A stretch of DNA of 32,500 bases from Cristatella mucedo (lineage: Eukaryota > Bryozoa > Phylactolaemata > Cristatellidae). The DNA is taken from NCBI GenBank assembly GCA_009760855.2, contig WPIO01000106.1, positions 410,001-442,500 on the forward strand, in the 5' to 3' direction. Positions 11,049 through 22,658 of this stretch are shown piece by piece. A program made the translations under genes and the position numbers. Position 1 is the stretch's first letter; each line of letters starts with the position of its first letter. The notes below the pieces were generated by a model. That model did not search any database. It worked only from the letters and a program-made list of their open reading frames with translations, and had not been told where the DNA came from.

Positions 11049-11762
11049 CCTCTCTACCTCCCTGCCTCTCTGCTGGTACGCTCTCGGCTCCTCTCAGGAC
11101 ATTGCTCATTGGCTGCCTCTTCGTTTCCTGTTGTCGACATGTCCGAAACTGCAAAACTCGGCTGCCACGGTTCTTGCACCATGACACCTTTTCTCCTGCT
11201 GCTGGCAGTGGGACTCGTATTCCAGACGCCTCCTGCGTCTTTCTATCTGCACTAATGCCTAAACGGTCCACCTAATTCGCTTGTTCTTGCTTGCTCTTGC
11301 TGAGTGAGATGGTGGCTTCTGGCTACCGATTCTGTAGCGCTGTGAAAGCAGCTTGGGCCTCCACTGCACTACAGAAGAGTTTGTCAGTATAACGACCGCT
11401 TGGACGTCACAGCTTTTGTTGAGTGGCAGACAAGAGTGATACACTGGGTAAGTGCCCCCACAGGTCTGCTACTATTCACAACAAGTCTCCGGCTGCTCTT
11501 CTTTTTTGTACAGCCTTTTCACTTGCTCAGATTGGAACGACTTAGCTAGCGAGAGCTAGCGAGCTGGCACCAAAATCAACGGCAGCGGTCGGGCAGCAGC
11601 AGCACGGCTACACGCAGCAGCGAACCGTCGAAGGAGGAAACCCTAACAACCGCATGGAGGCTTGCCACTTTTCAACAACAGGCGGCCGAGCGCCGCAATT
11701 GGCAAGCCACCGAAACTTGCCCTCCATCCGAGTACGGGAGCGCTGCACTCGGACGCCCGCTC

Positions 11763-11785
11763 GCTGCTGCTGCTGCTGCTGCTGT
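11763..11785. repeat. (CTG)n trinucleotide run
   Basis: Seven to eight CTG units in a GC-rich intronic stretch. Similar short CAG/CTG clusters occur at 12177-12240 and 15594-15613. Several frames are open through it, but with no domain. Confidence 0.85.
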
Positions 11786-12274
11786 GGCCGGATGAGAGGG
11801 CACACAGACCTGGCTCCGATGTACAGAGTGTTGGTATCTGCATCGACGAACAGGTCACGATAGTAGTGCCCGTCATCTTCCGATCCTCGAACGGTCCTGA
11901 CACCTGCAGCAGCCGACCAAACGAGTGCCAGTGCGAACCAGAGAGCTCCAGCCGACCGCCGGGACCCGACTGAGGGCAGACTGGGGGCGTGGCTGCCGAA
12001 GCTTGGGCCGACCGCGCCCCTCCCTTCCCACCCCGGCAGCAGGCTTAAGGTGGGAGGACGTTACCTGTGGGAGAGATGGTGGGCACCAGGTCGCCGCTTG
12101 CTGGGCCGGCAAAGCAAGCCAAGATGGCCAGCACTGGCACGGAGGCATGGACGGCTGCCATGTAAGCCTCGGCTGCAGCCACAGCAGCAGGCACAGCAGC
12201 TGCAGTAGCAGCAACAGTCGCCTAGCAGCAGCAGGACGACGGCAAGGGCTGCAGACGCCGTCGGTGGGTGCTGA

Positions 12275-12330
12275 AAATTCTCTGCTTCCAGCTAAAAATG
12301 GCAAATTCTCTGCTTCCAGCTAAAAATGGC
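12275..12330. repeat. 28-bp tandem duplication
   Basis: Two adjacent copies of AAATTCTCTGCTTCCAGCTA plus AAAATGGC at 12275-12302 and 12303-12330, identical by eye. Confidence 0.9.
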
Positions 12331-12550
12331 AAGCAAGTACGCGACCACTTGTTCACCAGTCAACACGCGGAAACAAGGCAGCCGACTGCCAGTGACATGC
12401 CAAGCCAGCTGAACCCGTAAAATGCTCTACATGCATTACACTCAGGTGGCTGTGTCGGAAGCAGCTGTTTGCAAAATGAGTTGACCAGATTAGTGGGTCA
12501 AAGCTGCTTGCTACAAATGGCGGTGAGAATAGAGGCTCAGTGACGCAGCA

Positions 12551-12740
12551 AATAAATAAATACTAGCTGATTTAACAGGCTCTTTTTGTATATCGGCAGA
12601 AGAGCCTGGACGGCTATCACCACAGCTTGCAGTGGCAAAACAGGGCAATACAGGATTGCCCACCGAAGGACTCGAACCTGCGACCTCGGAATCAAGGATG
12701 CAAAGAGCAACCGCCTTACTTGGTGAGCCATTACGGCTCG
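12551..12740 (-). mobile_element. tRNA-derived SINE, copy 2
   Basis: Same unit as the copy at 716-888. The minus strand reads ATGGCTCACCAAGTAAGG (A box), TCGCAGGTTCGAGTCCTTC (B box), the conserved TGATAGCCGTCCAGGCTCTTC body, and a (TTTA)n tail. More diverged than the others. Confidence 0.85.
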
Positions 12741-14023
12741 GCAGCAAACTAGGGACCGAGCAACCGTGGGAAAGAAATGCAGGACAGGTCAGGCAAGGCT
12801 GGGCAGGTCAAGGGGCAGGTCAGGGGATAGGTCAAGGGACCGGTATGGTGGGTAGGGTTGAGCCTGTGCAGGCCGACGGAGAGGCGCAGCTCGGCTTCAG
12901 CTTTCAGTGCCCTGCTTGCACATTACTGACAACATTAATGCTTGAACATGAAAGCCACCCACTTCGCCAGCTCTGCCGGCGCCCACAGGAGTGCCCTGGC
13001 AGTGACTTCAAGGTCAATGACACGGTGGCATGCTCATGTATATACGGCGAGAGGCAGCGTTACGATCGGCTAATGCGTCTCGACCTCAATGCAGCACCTC
13101 TCAGCAAGCCGCAGGCGTGGGAAAGGGGGAGTGGCCAACGCAGAGTCAGCCACACTAGCAACATTGCCGAGCAGTAGGCAGCTTGAGCTGAGGTAGTGTT
13201 GGGCAGCAGACTCGAATGGAAAGAGCATCAAGTCGTAGCTAATTAATCTGTTCTTTAATGTGAGTGTCGGCGCAGTAAAAGCATTGCCAGCATATTAAAA
13301 TCACTACCAAAAATTGCATACAAAGAGCGACACCAGCTCTGACCAATTATCGGTCAGTAGGGGTGAAGACTTAGTCTAACAAATACCCATCGACATAGAT
13401 GAGGATTGTCAGCACATGCATGCACAACCATCGGTTGCAGAAGTGACATTGTAACCAGCCACCGCAGCCTGAGCATATGTAGCTAGCAACCGGCTTGCGG
13501 CTACGTTTTGCCCTCTGTTCTGCCATTTTATGTTCTGCTGCTTGCATGTGCCACCTCTTCACTACTACCTAGGTGCGTGTGTGCGCACGCAGCCAGGTGC
13601 GCGAGATTAGCTCGATAGTGCGAATACTGACGAATCAAAATGACATTGACGATTGCTGCAGCTGCAATTCGAGCAGCAGTCCGCACCTCGGCGACTGCTG
13701 CTCCTGCCTGAACGAAGTCCTCTCATGCAGCACTCTCATCTCTGTATCTCTATCTCATCCGGTGGCTACCTATCTGGAGATCACCCAACAATGTCTGGTA
13801 GAAACTCCCCTCCGTCCCCACATCCCTGTGTGACATTTTCCACACGACTGCAGTAGCGCGCTGTCATTAAAGCAGACTGGTCTGTCTGTCTGTCACAGGA
13901 AAGATTAGGTGAGATGAGGTAAGCATCGATGCTACCAGCAATCCATGTCAGTGCCCTAACCCCAAGAGGCCATTGCCCCTTTGACCACCGAGTTTGTGGG
14001 CTCGAGCCCTATGGCATACATGT

Positions 14024-14085
14024 GAAGCGCCTGGAGACAGATTAAGTTCTCTTAGGGCGCTATACAAAGGAATTTTATTCATATC
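14024..14085 (+). mobile_element. L2-type LINE 3' tail fragment
   Basis: GAAGCGCCTGGAGACAGATTAAGTTCTCTTAGGGCGCTATACAAAGG is the widespread 3' block of L2-type elements. It resembles the F1 tail but differs at several positions, so it is probably a related family or a LINE-tailed SINE. The upstream 13960-14015 (TTTGTGGGCTCGAGCCCTATG) looks tRNA-like. Confidence 0.5.
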
Positions 14086-14210
14086 GATACTGCACACCGG
14101 TGCTTTAAGCCCAAGAGGCACATTCAGAGAGTTCTCGAATCAAATCAGGCCCGGCAGCCCAACTAGCCGAGATTTGTGCCACTAATACCCACAGCAGTAC
14201 ATTGCTTGTG

Positions 14211-14318
14211 GTAGACCAGTGGGTAGACCAGTAGGTGGACCAGTGGGTGGACCAGTAGGTGGACCAGTGGGTGGACCAGTGGGTGGACCAGTGGGTGGAC
14301 CAGTGGGTGGACCAGTGG
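14211..14318. repeat. 12-bp minisatellite, nine units
   Basis: Nine head-to-tail 12-mers based on GTGGACCAGTGG; variants are GTAGACCAGTGG, GTAGACCAGTAG and GTGGACCAGTAG. The last five units are identical, the first four carry G/A changes, so homogenisation is stronger at the right end. There are no spacers. Confidence 0.95.
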
Positions 14319-14356
14319 AGGGTGATCGAGAAGCCACCCGATGTCGGTCTATACGC

Positions 14357-14420
14357 TAGCTGCCCTGCTGAGTATGGCCTGACTATTAGCTGCCCATGCT
14401 CAGCAGGGCAGCTAATAGTC
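14357..14420. repeat. Compound inverted repeat
   Basis: Two overlapping perfect inverted pairs: TAGCTGCCCTGCTGAG (14357-14372) with its complement at 14399-14414, and GACTATTAGCTGCCC (14381-14395) with its complement at 14406-14420. The second gives a 15-bp stem with a 10-base loop. The two foldings are mutually exclusive. Confidence 0.9.
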
Positions 14421-14626
14421 TGCCCGTGATAGTGGAAAGCCAGTCTGCATTAAGGCATCCAAAATCGACTCAATATGCTGCCCTTGCATGTCAGTGATGT
14501 TACGCAGCACAGATATCGATCGTCTTGGTAGTGCAGCACAGAGTGCAACCAGAACAAGCCCACACACCAGCATGTAAGCCCGTCTTTCTCTATGTGCTCA
14601 CGTGCTGGCGTGCCTGTGAACTCAGT

Positions 14627-14767
<141 letters not shown>

Positions 14768-16191
14768 ATATCCCTATCTTATCCTCTCTATATCTCCCTC
14801 TCTCCCTCTCTCTTGCTTTCCCCAGCAGGCCAAGTACCCTTTGATGGGCTCCACTTTCATGCCTCGACGACAAGGTATAACTTGAAAGGCTGCAACTTCG
14901 ACCAATAAATAGCCAGCCACACTGAAGCCGCAGGGTGGCCCGTGGAGACAGCCAGCTATTCCAGGAGCAGCACGACAGCAGCAGGCGGCAAGTGAATCTG
15001 AGTGATCATTGGCCACTGCTCGAAAGGCTCGAGGCTGTACCTGAGTTCGGCGTAGGTTCTTATCGGCTTGCTCGGGGACTGCTACGATCGTCGGTCGGTG
15101 GGTGGTTGTGGAGACCGGTAGTTCGCTCGAGTCGCTCGTGGCAGACCAAAAACAGCTTGCGACTCGGGCCTCCAGAGGCCCGAGTCTAGTGCAAGAGAGA
15201 CAAGATGCTCATTTCGTAAAGTAATCGAGTTCAAGCTCAGCGAGATTGCCAGATACTCGAGAAGAGAGGCTGCAACAGCTTGCTCAGCCTGACTACTGCA
15301 CTGGCCACCTGCTGTCGGGTAAGGTCAGGGCTTCCGGTTAGCAGGCCTATAAATAACGAGGTCCAACACGGTGTGACATTCATTGTGATTGATGAGATAG
15401 ACTGATGAGACACGCCTGCCTCAAGGAGTGGAAGGAAGCCAGTGTGTGTAAAGCTTCCGAGCTTGGTCCGACGACCGGGGTCCTGTCCATTTTAGAAAAC
15501 TCGGGAGGTGCACGTGCATTCGCTCATGCGCGAGCACTTACTCGTGCCTATGTGTTGGGAGCCCAAGTTCGTCGTTGCTCCTATCGGCGTAGGCAGCAGC
15601 AGCAGCAGCAGCAGATGCTTCGGTTCATTATCAGAGCCTGCAGAGCTCCTCCGAGGGCTTCTCCTCCTCCTCCTCCTCGGCAGCTCCTCTTTTTTTGTGC
15701 ATCTGATCCAAGCTATTTCAGCTTAGCAAGTTTCCATTTTAGCTGCTTTCGCCATGATTGTATATCAAGTATCATCTGCTGTCGTATTTTCCTGTGCACT
15801 CACTATATGTGGCCAATCCATAATAGGGGAGCTGGGATGGTCAAAGATGACTTGAAGGGGGGGGGCTGAGCTATAAGAGATCCGCACAGATGAACGAGCC
15901 TTGAAGTTAAATGCAGACCATAAGTATACTGAGAAAACCAAAGGTTGCAGCTATCTGTTTGGAACGACCAGCCGGGGCTGGGGGAGGGGTTATGACAGCT
16001 AGATCACCACTGGCTGCCTCATCAATTTGACATCCCTAAATACTAGTCTAAAGAGGCCAATGTTCAAACCATTCGGAAAACCGAATATACCTTGTTTATG
16101 AGCTTCAAAGGTAATATAAAGAGATACCATAGTCAGGGAAGTGGAGACAGTGAGCAGCAGAGAGAAACATGGAGAGGGAGACCACAAAAAA

Positions 16192-16360
16192 ATCCTAGCT
16201 GCTTAACAGCCTCTTTTTGTATAGCGACAGAATAGCCTTTACGGCTATCACCACCGCTTGCAGTGGCGATAAAGGATCGCCCACCGCAGGAATCGAACCC
16301 ACGACCTCGGTACCGAGGTCATGAAAGCAACCGCCTTACCTAGTGTGCCATCACGGCTCA
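16192..16360 (-). mobile_element. tRNA-derived SINE, copy 3
   Basis: Full-length copy of the same family: A box in GATGGCACACTAGGTAAGG, B box GTGGGTTCGATTCCTGC, body GGTGATAGCCGTAAAGGC, end AAAGAGGCTGTTAAGCAGCT followed by an A/T tail. The flanking sequence to the right is purine-rich (GAGA) to about 16480. Confidence 0.9.
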
Positions 16361-18363
16361 CCAAGAGAGGTAGACAGAGAGAAGAGACAGGGTGAAACAG
16401 AGAAAGAGAGAGACAGATAACAAGAAGAGACGAGAAGAACGGAGAGAGCAGGGAAAAGACAAGACCAGGGGAGAATGTGAGCGTGAGAAAAAGAATGCAT
16501 GTTTCCGTAGGTGCATCCAAATAGGGTACATTTGGGTTTCCAAAAAGTCTGGCTGAAAGCTGAGCTTAGAATGTTGCTGTCAGGATGTTCCAAGATTCGG
16601 GCTAATCAAGTTATTTTAAGATTGATTGTTTCAACGTTTTCAGATAAGTGGCACATTCGTTCGTGGTGAGTCACCAGAGTTGAGGTGAATCCAGAAGCAT
16701 TCGACTTGAGGTTAGCAAAGATGACACGGCACCTTTATTGCTAGCAATAAAGAGTGTCTTGATTACTTGGCTGTTGACACAGATTGGCTCGATCCCACTT
16801 CACACACACGCGAGCAAACGAATCGGCCATAATAAAGCATGGTGCCAACTGCAGGTGCATGTGTGTATACCAACTGTGTTGGCAACTAATGGAAAACTCT
16901 TTATTTTTTGTAGTTTTGGGTTAATCCATGCGAGTCAGTTGAACAAGGTTAAAAGAAATGCCGATGTTCATGCATGCATTCTGATCCAGCAAGTCCTCAG
17001 CCTCAGCATATCAAACAAAACATTCTGAGATGATCGATGGGCAGCAGCCACAGCGAGGAGAGGAGGAAACAGTCAGCAGCAGCATCAGCATCAACTACGC
17101 TCCGTGCTGTCACTTAGGAGCCTTCGACGTTCAATGAACTACAATCGTAGGTCGTAGAGCACATATTAAAAAACACACGATACCGTGAGCCGGGGAAAAG
17201 TTTCTGAAAGTAGCCACGGTCTGTCAGCAAACTGGGCATTTGAGCAGACTGTACTGCAGCAAGCAGTCTTCGGTCGAAAGCCAGTCAGAGGTCAAAGTTG
17301 CACAGCGGGGCAACTGATAAACATCTCGGCGATTCCATATCTGTGCAATCAGCACCAATCAAGTCGTTTATCGATGCACGTGCCGGCGATCGAATAGACG
17401 TGTAATCCTGAGCCATCTCGTGTGCTTGCGAAGATACCTACTAAACTTACACCATGACAACTTTGTATTGCAATGGAGTGCTGCGACATCTCTGAGCAGG
17501 TTAGGCTATGATGCACCTTTACATAGGCCAGGTCCATTCTAAAAAGGAAGACCGACATCCGGATGCATTGTCAGGGCAAACAAAAACGCACAACTACAGC
17601 TGCAAACCAGCGGCAAGAGGGCAAGATACAACTGTAATCAGCAGTGGTGTCAGAAAGCCATTGGCCAGTCGATAAGTTGAGAAAAATGAGAAAAAGAGCA
17701 TGTAGGTAATGCAACGAAAAACAATGTACAAACGTGGGCAAAAGAAATGAGAATCTGCTTGAAATATACACAGAGCACAGCACAATAGCATAGATTCATC
17801 CTGTCCGACAAGGTGCTTGTGGTAAGCTGGGCTTTGATTAGGCATCAGGCTCTGATTGGCTGGGCTTTGGTCAGGCTCTGATTGGCTGATGTATCGTGTA
17901 CCTTATCGGCCACGACGGCAGGTTGTCAGCCAGTCAGCAGCAACGTGGTGCTCTGAAATAGATCGGCTATTCCAGATCACCAGTTCTGCACAGCCAGCTC
18001 AGTTAGTCATCTGGGCGGTCAGAATTGACGTTGCAGTGGGCACAATTTTTCATCTGGGAGGTCAGCATTGACTGTGCTGTGAGGTCGGTCAGCAAGGTAC
18101 CCTCAGAAACTTAACTCAATCTCTCTCACGCATGACAGAATTAGACAGATCATTGCTAAAGACAAATGAATGCTGTGTTATACAAAACTTAAATCAGTTC
18201 GTAACGATAAAGATCTGTCTGAATGCATTTGCTACACACCTTGTACAAGCCTTCAAAACGTCAGAATCTTGTCGCACACCCATTTACAAATCAAACCTTG
18301 CAATCAGTTCCAGATCGTACGTCCTCCAGCCTTAATAAAGTATCAGTAATGTCTTAAACCTGA

Positions 18364-18735
18364 TATAAGGTGCTCGCATTTCACAGCCCATGTGGTGGTT
18401 TCGAGTCCTGAAACAGGGAGTTCTTGATTGCCGACTACTACTGAAGTAATAGCCATTTAGGCTGTTATAATACTACATAAATGTGACAGGTAAATCAGCT
18501 AACGTTAACTTGTGCCCATGAATCTTAGCCTATGAGAAAGGTGCTTGCTCTTCACGAACGATGTCTCAGGTTCGAGTCCTGCAGTGGGCAATCATTTAAT
18601 ATAGCCGTTCAGGTTCTTCTGAAGCCTTTTAAATGAGGATGTTGAATCAGCTAACCTTTTTAAGGTTCATCTGAAGCTATATTAATGAGGCTGTTGAATC
18701 AGCCGACCTTTACTTTTATCGTTGTAAGGATGATA
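18364..18735 (+). mobile_element. Two tRNA-like SINE units of a second family
   Basis: The first unit has a B box TGGTTTCGAGTCCTG at 18396-18410. The second has an A-box-like TAGCCTATGAGAAAGG near 18528 and a B box AGGTTCGAGTCCTGC at 18568-18582. The second unit ends with two tandem copies of a segment containing ATGAGG-ATGTTGAATCAGC. That terminal motif also ends the five-copy SINE family, so the two families share a 3' end. Confidence 0.6.
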
Positions 18736-18740
18736 TCCTA

Positions 18741-21325
18741 TAATAATAACAATAATAATACATTTGATAAAATGCTCTCAGAAAACTCAATCTCTTTCTA
18801 GGCACTATACAATTGCTGCAAGGGAAGCACGAACAAATGGTTAGTGGTAGCATGCTCAATAAACAACAAGAATAACATGGTTAGGGGTGACATGCACATG
18901 GTCAGCATGCAAGTGTGGTTAATGGCAGTATGTACAGTGTCAGAAATAATAAGCTCATAAACGTAGAATCATAGGGATCCACTAAATGCTTTCATAAATA
19001 GGTGCATTTTTAGTTTCTATTTAAATGTGGTCAAGTCAGGAGATGTCGAAAGTCGCAAGTCAGGAGTGAGTTCCAGGCTTTCGGAGCATACGAACTAAAG
19101 GCATGCTCTGCAAAGAATTTGAAGTTTGTAGGAGGTATAGGTACACAGTTAGATTCCGAAAAGCAGATGGTACGATGCTTAGCCTGGTGGAAGAGTAGAT
19201 CTGATAGGTAGCCTGGAGCCAAAGAATGAAGGAACCTAAAAGTGAGTGACCAAACCTTGAAGTCGATGTGTTGCTTGACCGGGAGCCAGTGCAGGTCGGT
19301 GAGAAGTGGTGTGATGTGGCAACTGTGATACTCACGACAGACAAGCCTAGCTGCAGAGTTTTGCACCAGCTGTAAGCACCTGAGTATATAGTCCGGTAGG
19401 CCAGCAATCAGTGAGTTACAGAAGTCAAGGCAGGATGTCAAAAATGCATAGACCAATTTAGATGTAGCATCCCTGTCTAAACAAGCCTGAGTTTTAGCAA
19501 TGTTATGTAGCTGAAAGTAGGCACTTGATTGTGGGGCTGATGTGGTCGTCTAACGATAGGTCACTTTGGAACACCTAGATTTCGTGCAGATTCAACGCGA
19601 GATATGCTGGCAGAGCCGATTTTTAGCATTATCCTTTCAAATTTCTGAATCCCACTTGGTTTGCCCATAACTAATAAGTTGGTTTTTATCATCATTCAAT
19701 TTAAAGAAAATTGGCAGCCATTCATGTGCAGGTGTCATCAATACATGCAGCAAGGAATTTGAGAGAATTCGACATGCTCGACGGCTGGGAGGGATCAAAG
19801 CAAAGGTACAACTGAGTGTCATCGGCATAGAAGTGAAAGCCTAGATTATGCTTGGCAATCACATCAGCAAGAGGGAGAGTATAAAACATCAAAAGAACCG
19901 GACCAAGCCCGGAGCGCTGAGGTACCCCATATTTCAGAGGTACTTCAGATGATCTTTGTCCATTCACGTCAATACTCTGGAGTCTCCCACTGAGTGAGAT
20001 AGGACCTGAACCACTGAAGAGCAGTGCCAGTGATGCCCAGGCGAGATGAGAGGCACGCAAGAACGACTTGGTAATCGATAGTATCAAAAACTGCCAAAAG
20101 ATCAAGCAGAACAAGCAGAGATATTCTAACCATGTCTGCACTCCTAAGTAGGTCGTTATACACCCGAAGCAATACTGACTCTGTGGACTGATTTGCTTTA
20201 AAACCCGACTAAAACTTACTAGCAAGGTGTGAAGTTTCAATATATGAGTTCAGCTGGTCTGCCACGACTCGTTCTAGCGTATTTAATAGGAACGGTAGAA
20301 GGGCTCATATGCCTGTCGATGGACAGTCAGCCCTGATCTTTTGTATGCTTTTTCAAGCTTATGCTTAAGTAGACTTAGCTAGCTTATGTCTGGGGTAATC
20401 AATAGGCCGTCTGGCATAGGCATACAGTGCGCTTAGTCAGGGGTGCAAACTCATCGAACATGTCAGCTAGTGTCGGGTTGTAGCAATCTACCAATGATGA
20501 CAGGTCGGAAGGGGGATTAAGCAGCAGAGGCGAAGCAGATATTCTCGCTCGGACAGCATCGATGTCAAGGGCCTTGAGGTTTTGCGATTCACATGTGATT
20601 TTTGATGAGGAGGGCACACATTGTAGACTGAATGAGATCTGCATGTGGTCAGATAAGCAGAATTTGGAAATAATTGGTGATGATAAAGTGCAGTTCTATG
20701 AAAACATTTGATCAAGTGTGTGACCCTTGATGTGTGTAGGGCCATGCGCATGAGCCACAAGAGAAAATGAGTCAGTCAGTGCACGAAATTCAGAGCTAAA
20801 GTTATCAAAATGGACGTTGAAATCACCCATAATGAGGAAAAATTGATTTCTTGGACATAGAATCCAAATGAGATAAGAGAAATCCGAGATACAAGAGGAC
20901 TTGGTACCTGGTGGGCGATAGACTACTGTTACCATCGGTAGCTTGTGTCGGGTAAATCAAGACAATAGGTTCGAAAGACTGCTTCAAGGATACTGCAAAT
21001 GGCTTGAAGTCTAATTTCGAGCTCGCAATAATAGCATCTCCCCCTCCAGTTTTGATTGGTCTGTGAAAGAAGGAGAAACCAGCTGGGGAAGTTCTTTAAT
21101 TGTCGGGCAGTTTACTGATTTTAGCCAAACTTCAGTCAAGGCAAGCAGGTCGAGACCTTTTAAAGAAATGAAGTCGCTTATTACTAGGGGATTATTGCAC
21201 ATTGAGCGATGATTCCAAAGACAATCTTTAAGTTGGGCCGCCGGAGTTATCCTGATGACCACTAAGTTGGAGAGATTCACAGTGGCGCTTGAGGGAGAAC
21301 GTGCTGACCGGTTTGAGACAGTGTG
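18741..21325 (-). mobile_element. L2/CR1-like LINE F1, copy B
   Basis: The longest F1 copy by domain content. Reading the minus strand: an apurinic endonuclease start (NHRSMCNN, ISDFISLKGLDLLALTEVWL at 21280-21011), VTVVYRPPGTKSS and FLIMGDFNVHFDN (20935-20696), a linker, RT palm with FYADDTQLYL (20240-19722), the C-terminal block TDLHWLPVKQHIDFKV (19456-19031), and an (ATT)n-like tail at 18741-18762. Compared with the copy at 29405-31897, about 550 bp encoding the N-terminal RT is missing: the junction is near 20300, where GTAGAAGGG meets CTCATATGCCTGTC. There are several frameshifts. It encodes nothing intact. Confidence 0.9.
19722..20240 (-). pseudogene. LINE F1 reverse transcriptase remnant (copy B)
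   Basis: One open frame retains RT palm motifs: WASLALLFSGSGPISLSGRL, SSEVPLKYGVPQRSGLGPV, and FHFYADDTQLYLCF with both catalytic aspartates, followed by KFLAACIDD. A second frame at 20172-19969 carries the preceding LLVLLDLLAVFDTIDYQV motif, so a frameshift separates motif A from the YADD box. The N-terminal fingers are deleted. Reverse transcriptase copies element RNA at the target nick; this remnant cannot do so. Confidence 0.85.
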
Positions 21326-21370
21326 TGTATCTCCGTCAGTAACTCCACAAAGTCATAAAGGCCATGTGGG
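21326..21370 (-). mobile_element. LINE F2 3' tail, antisense scrap
   Basis: TATCTCCGTCAGTAACTCCACAAAGTCATAAAGGCCATGTGGG is the reverse complement of the F2 tail (compare 22343-22388) and equals 29122-29164. It sits between the 5' end of F1 copy B and the start of a sense F2 copy. Confidence 0.8.
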
Positions 21371-22343
21371 TGTGTATTTGTCATTTAAACCGTCGGAATC
21401 TGCTGCAGCAACTGAGAAACTGAACGCTTGCCTTGCCGATATTCGATCCTGGATGTCGGAAAACTTCCTGAAATTAAATGACAATAAAACCGAACTGCTT
21501 CTCATAGGACACCCTAAGCGTGTGGCTGGATTAAAAGGCTTTGCTGTTCTAATAGGTGATGCTATTGTGCGACCTCCACCGCGTGCTCGTAATCTAGGTG
21601 TCGTGTTCGACAGCTGCCTCAATTTCAAAAGCTTCATTCAGAAGACTGCCTCTACAGCTAGCCATCACATCCGATCCCTATCCAAGATTAGAAGCTGTCT
21701 CCCACAGTGGCTTGTAAAAAATTTAACTAGCTCTTTAGTTCTGTCTCGGCTTGATTATTGTAATTCCCTTTTGGCTGGGCTACCAAAGAAAGTAATTATG
21801 CCACTACAGCGGACTATGAATATGACTGCAAGGCTGGTCTTCAAGTCCCAGCGGTTTGAGCACGTGTCACCTTTGCTGGAAGAGCTAGGATGGTTGCCGG
21901 TTGAGCAAAGGATACAGAGCAAAGTTCTTATGCTGACCCACAAGGCCCGCCACGGCTTGGCTCCTTCATACCTAGCTGAACTGCTGCATCAGTTTCAGCC
22001 TGTTCGCGCCCTCAGGTCCTGTGTGGACAATAAATTAGCTGTCCCATTCCTCCGCTTAAAGACAGTTGGCGACAGAAGCTTTAGCTCTGCAGGTCCTAGA
22101 CTGTGGAACTCGCTTCCACAATTCTTGCGCAACGACATCTACTCTCCAACTGCCGACTATGGCACATCTTTTTCAGCGGTCCTGAACTGCTACTTCTATG
22201 CTACTCACTACCTCAACTGCTCTCCTAACTCTGCTATGCTTCCCACTTTCTCTTTGTTGCTTGAGACGAAGTCTGTTGGCTACCGAGTTCGTACCGAAAG
22301 CCGCTTAGGCTGTGAGTGCGCTATACAAAACTCTCCTGCGTAA
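21371..22343 (+). pseudogene. LINE F2 RT thumb and C-terminal region
   Basis: An uninterrupted frame of about 320 codons. It starts VYLSFKPSESAAATEKL, which in CR1/L2-type elements directly follows the YADD box. Next come WMSENFLKLNDNKTELLLIG and ARNLGVVFDSCLNF (motifs D/E region), then the C-terminal block LSRLDYCNSLLAGLP, LLEELGWLPVEQRIQSKV and SAGPRLWNSLPQFLRN. The lack of stops over about 1 kb, unlike the broken F1 copies, suggests a younger insertion. The frame extends upstream to 21255 only by reading antisense F1 and F2 sequence, which is fortuitous. Fingers, palm catalytic residues and endonuclease are absent. Confidence 0.88.
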
Positions 22344-22400
22344 CACCCACATGGTCTTTATGACTTTGTGGAGTTACTGACGGAGATACATTACATACAT
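21371..22400 (+). mobile_element. LINE F2, 5'-truncated copy
   Basis: Plus-strand element beginning just after the RT catalytic box and running to a (ATTAC)n tail at 22388-22407. The coding part is intact to a stop at 22341-22343. The 3' UTR contains AACACCCACATGGTCTTTATG and GGAGTTACTGACGGAG, shared with the fragments at 9408-9695 and 29117-29404. Truncation places the start inside the RT, so it was dead on arrival. Confidence 0.9.
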
Positions 22401-22481
22401 TACATTACGCAGGACGGTAGGACGCAAACGGTACTTCTTCCTAAGTGCCAAACATCGGCAGCCTCAAAAGATTATTGCAGA

Positions 22482-22658
22482 CAGTGGCGGAGCCAGGGGC
22501 AATTGCCCACCCACTTTCCGTGGACAGAGAAAAGTACCTGTATGTATCCTGAGGAAAATTTCCCCCGGGCCTTGGGGAGAGCAAGGGTCCCTTGCCCTCC
22601 ACCCAACCTGAACCCCTGACCCTGAACCCCAAACCTGAAAATCCTGGCTCCGCCCCTG
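22482..22658. mobile_element. hAT-type MITE with 8-bp target duplication
   Basis: A 177-bp element with terminal inverted repeats CAGTGGCGGAGCCAGG (left) and, reversed, CAGGGGCGGAGCCAGG (right), one mismatch in 16. It is flanked by perfect 8-bp direct repeats ATTGCAGA at 22474-22481 and 22659-22666. TIR sequence and an 8-bp duplication are typical of the hAT superfamily. No transposase is encoded, so it is non-autonomous. The interior carries short CCTGAACCC repeats. Confidence 0.95.

Noticed and set aside
11654-12323. Several GC-rich frames on both strands with CAG/CTG tracts
   Set aside because: Low-complexity content and equal openness in many frames; no splice-paired exon.
12632-13177. 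Plus-strand frame of 181 codons
   Set aside because: It begins inside an antisense SINE and contains a GGGCAGGTCA-type degenerate repeat; no domain.
14211-14318. CRISPR-like array
   Set aside because: Units are 12 bp with no spacers in a eukaryotic intron; it is a minisatellite.
15340-15365. CTATAAATAACG as a core promoter
   Set aside because: An isolated TATA-like string with no gene starting downstream.
17826-17889. Imperfect direct repeat CTGGGCTTTG...CTCTGATTGG with CCAAT-like ATTGG motifs
   Set aside because: Two short copies only; no promoter context.
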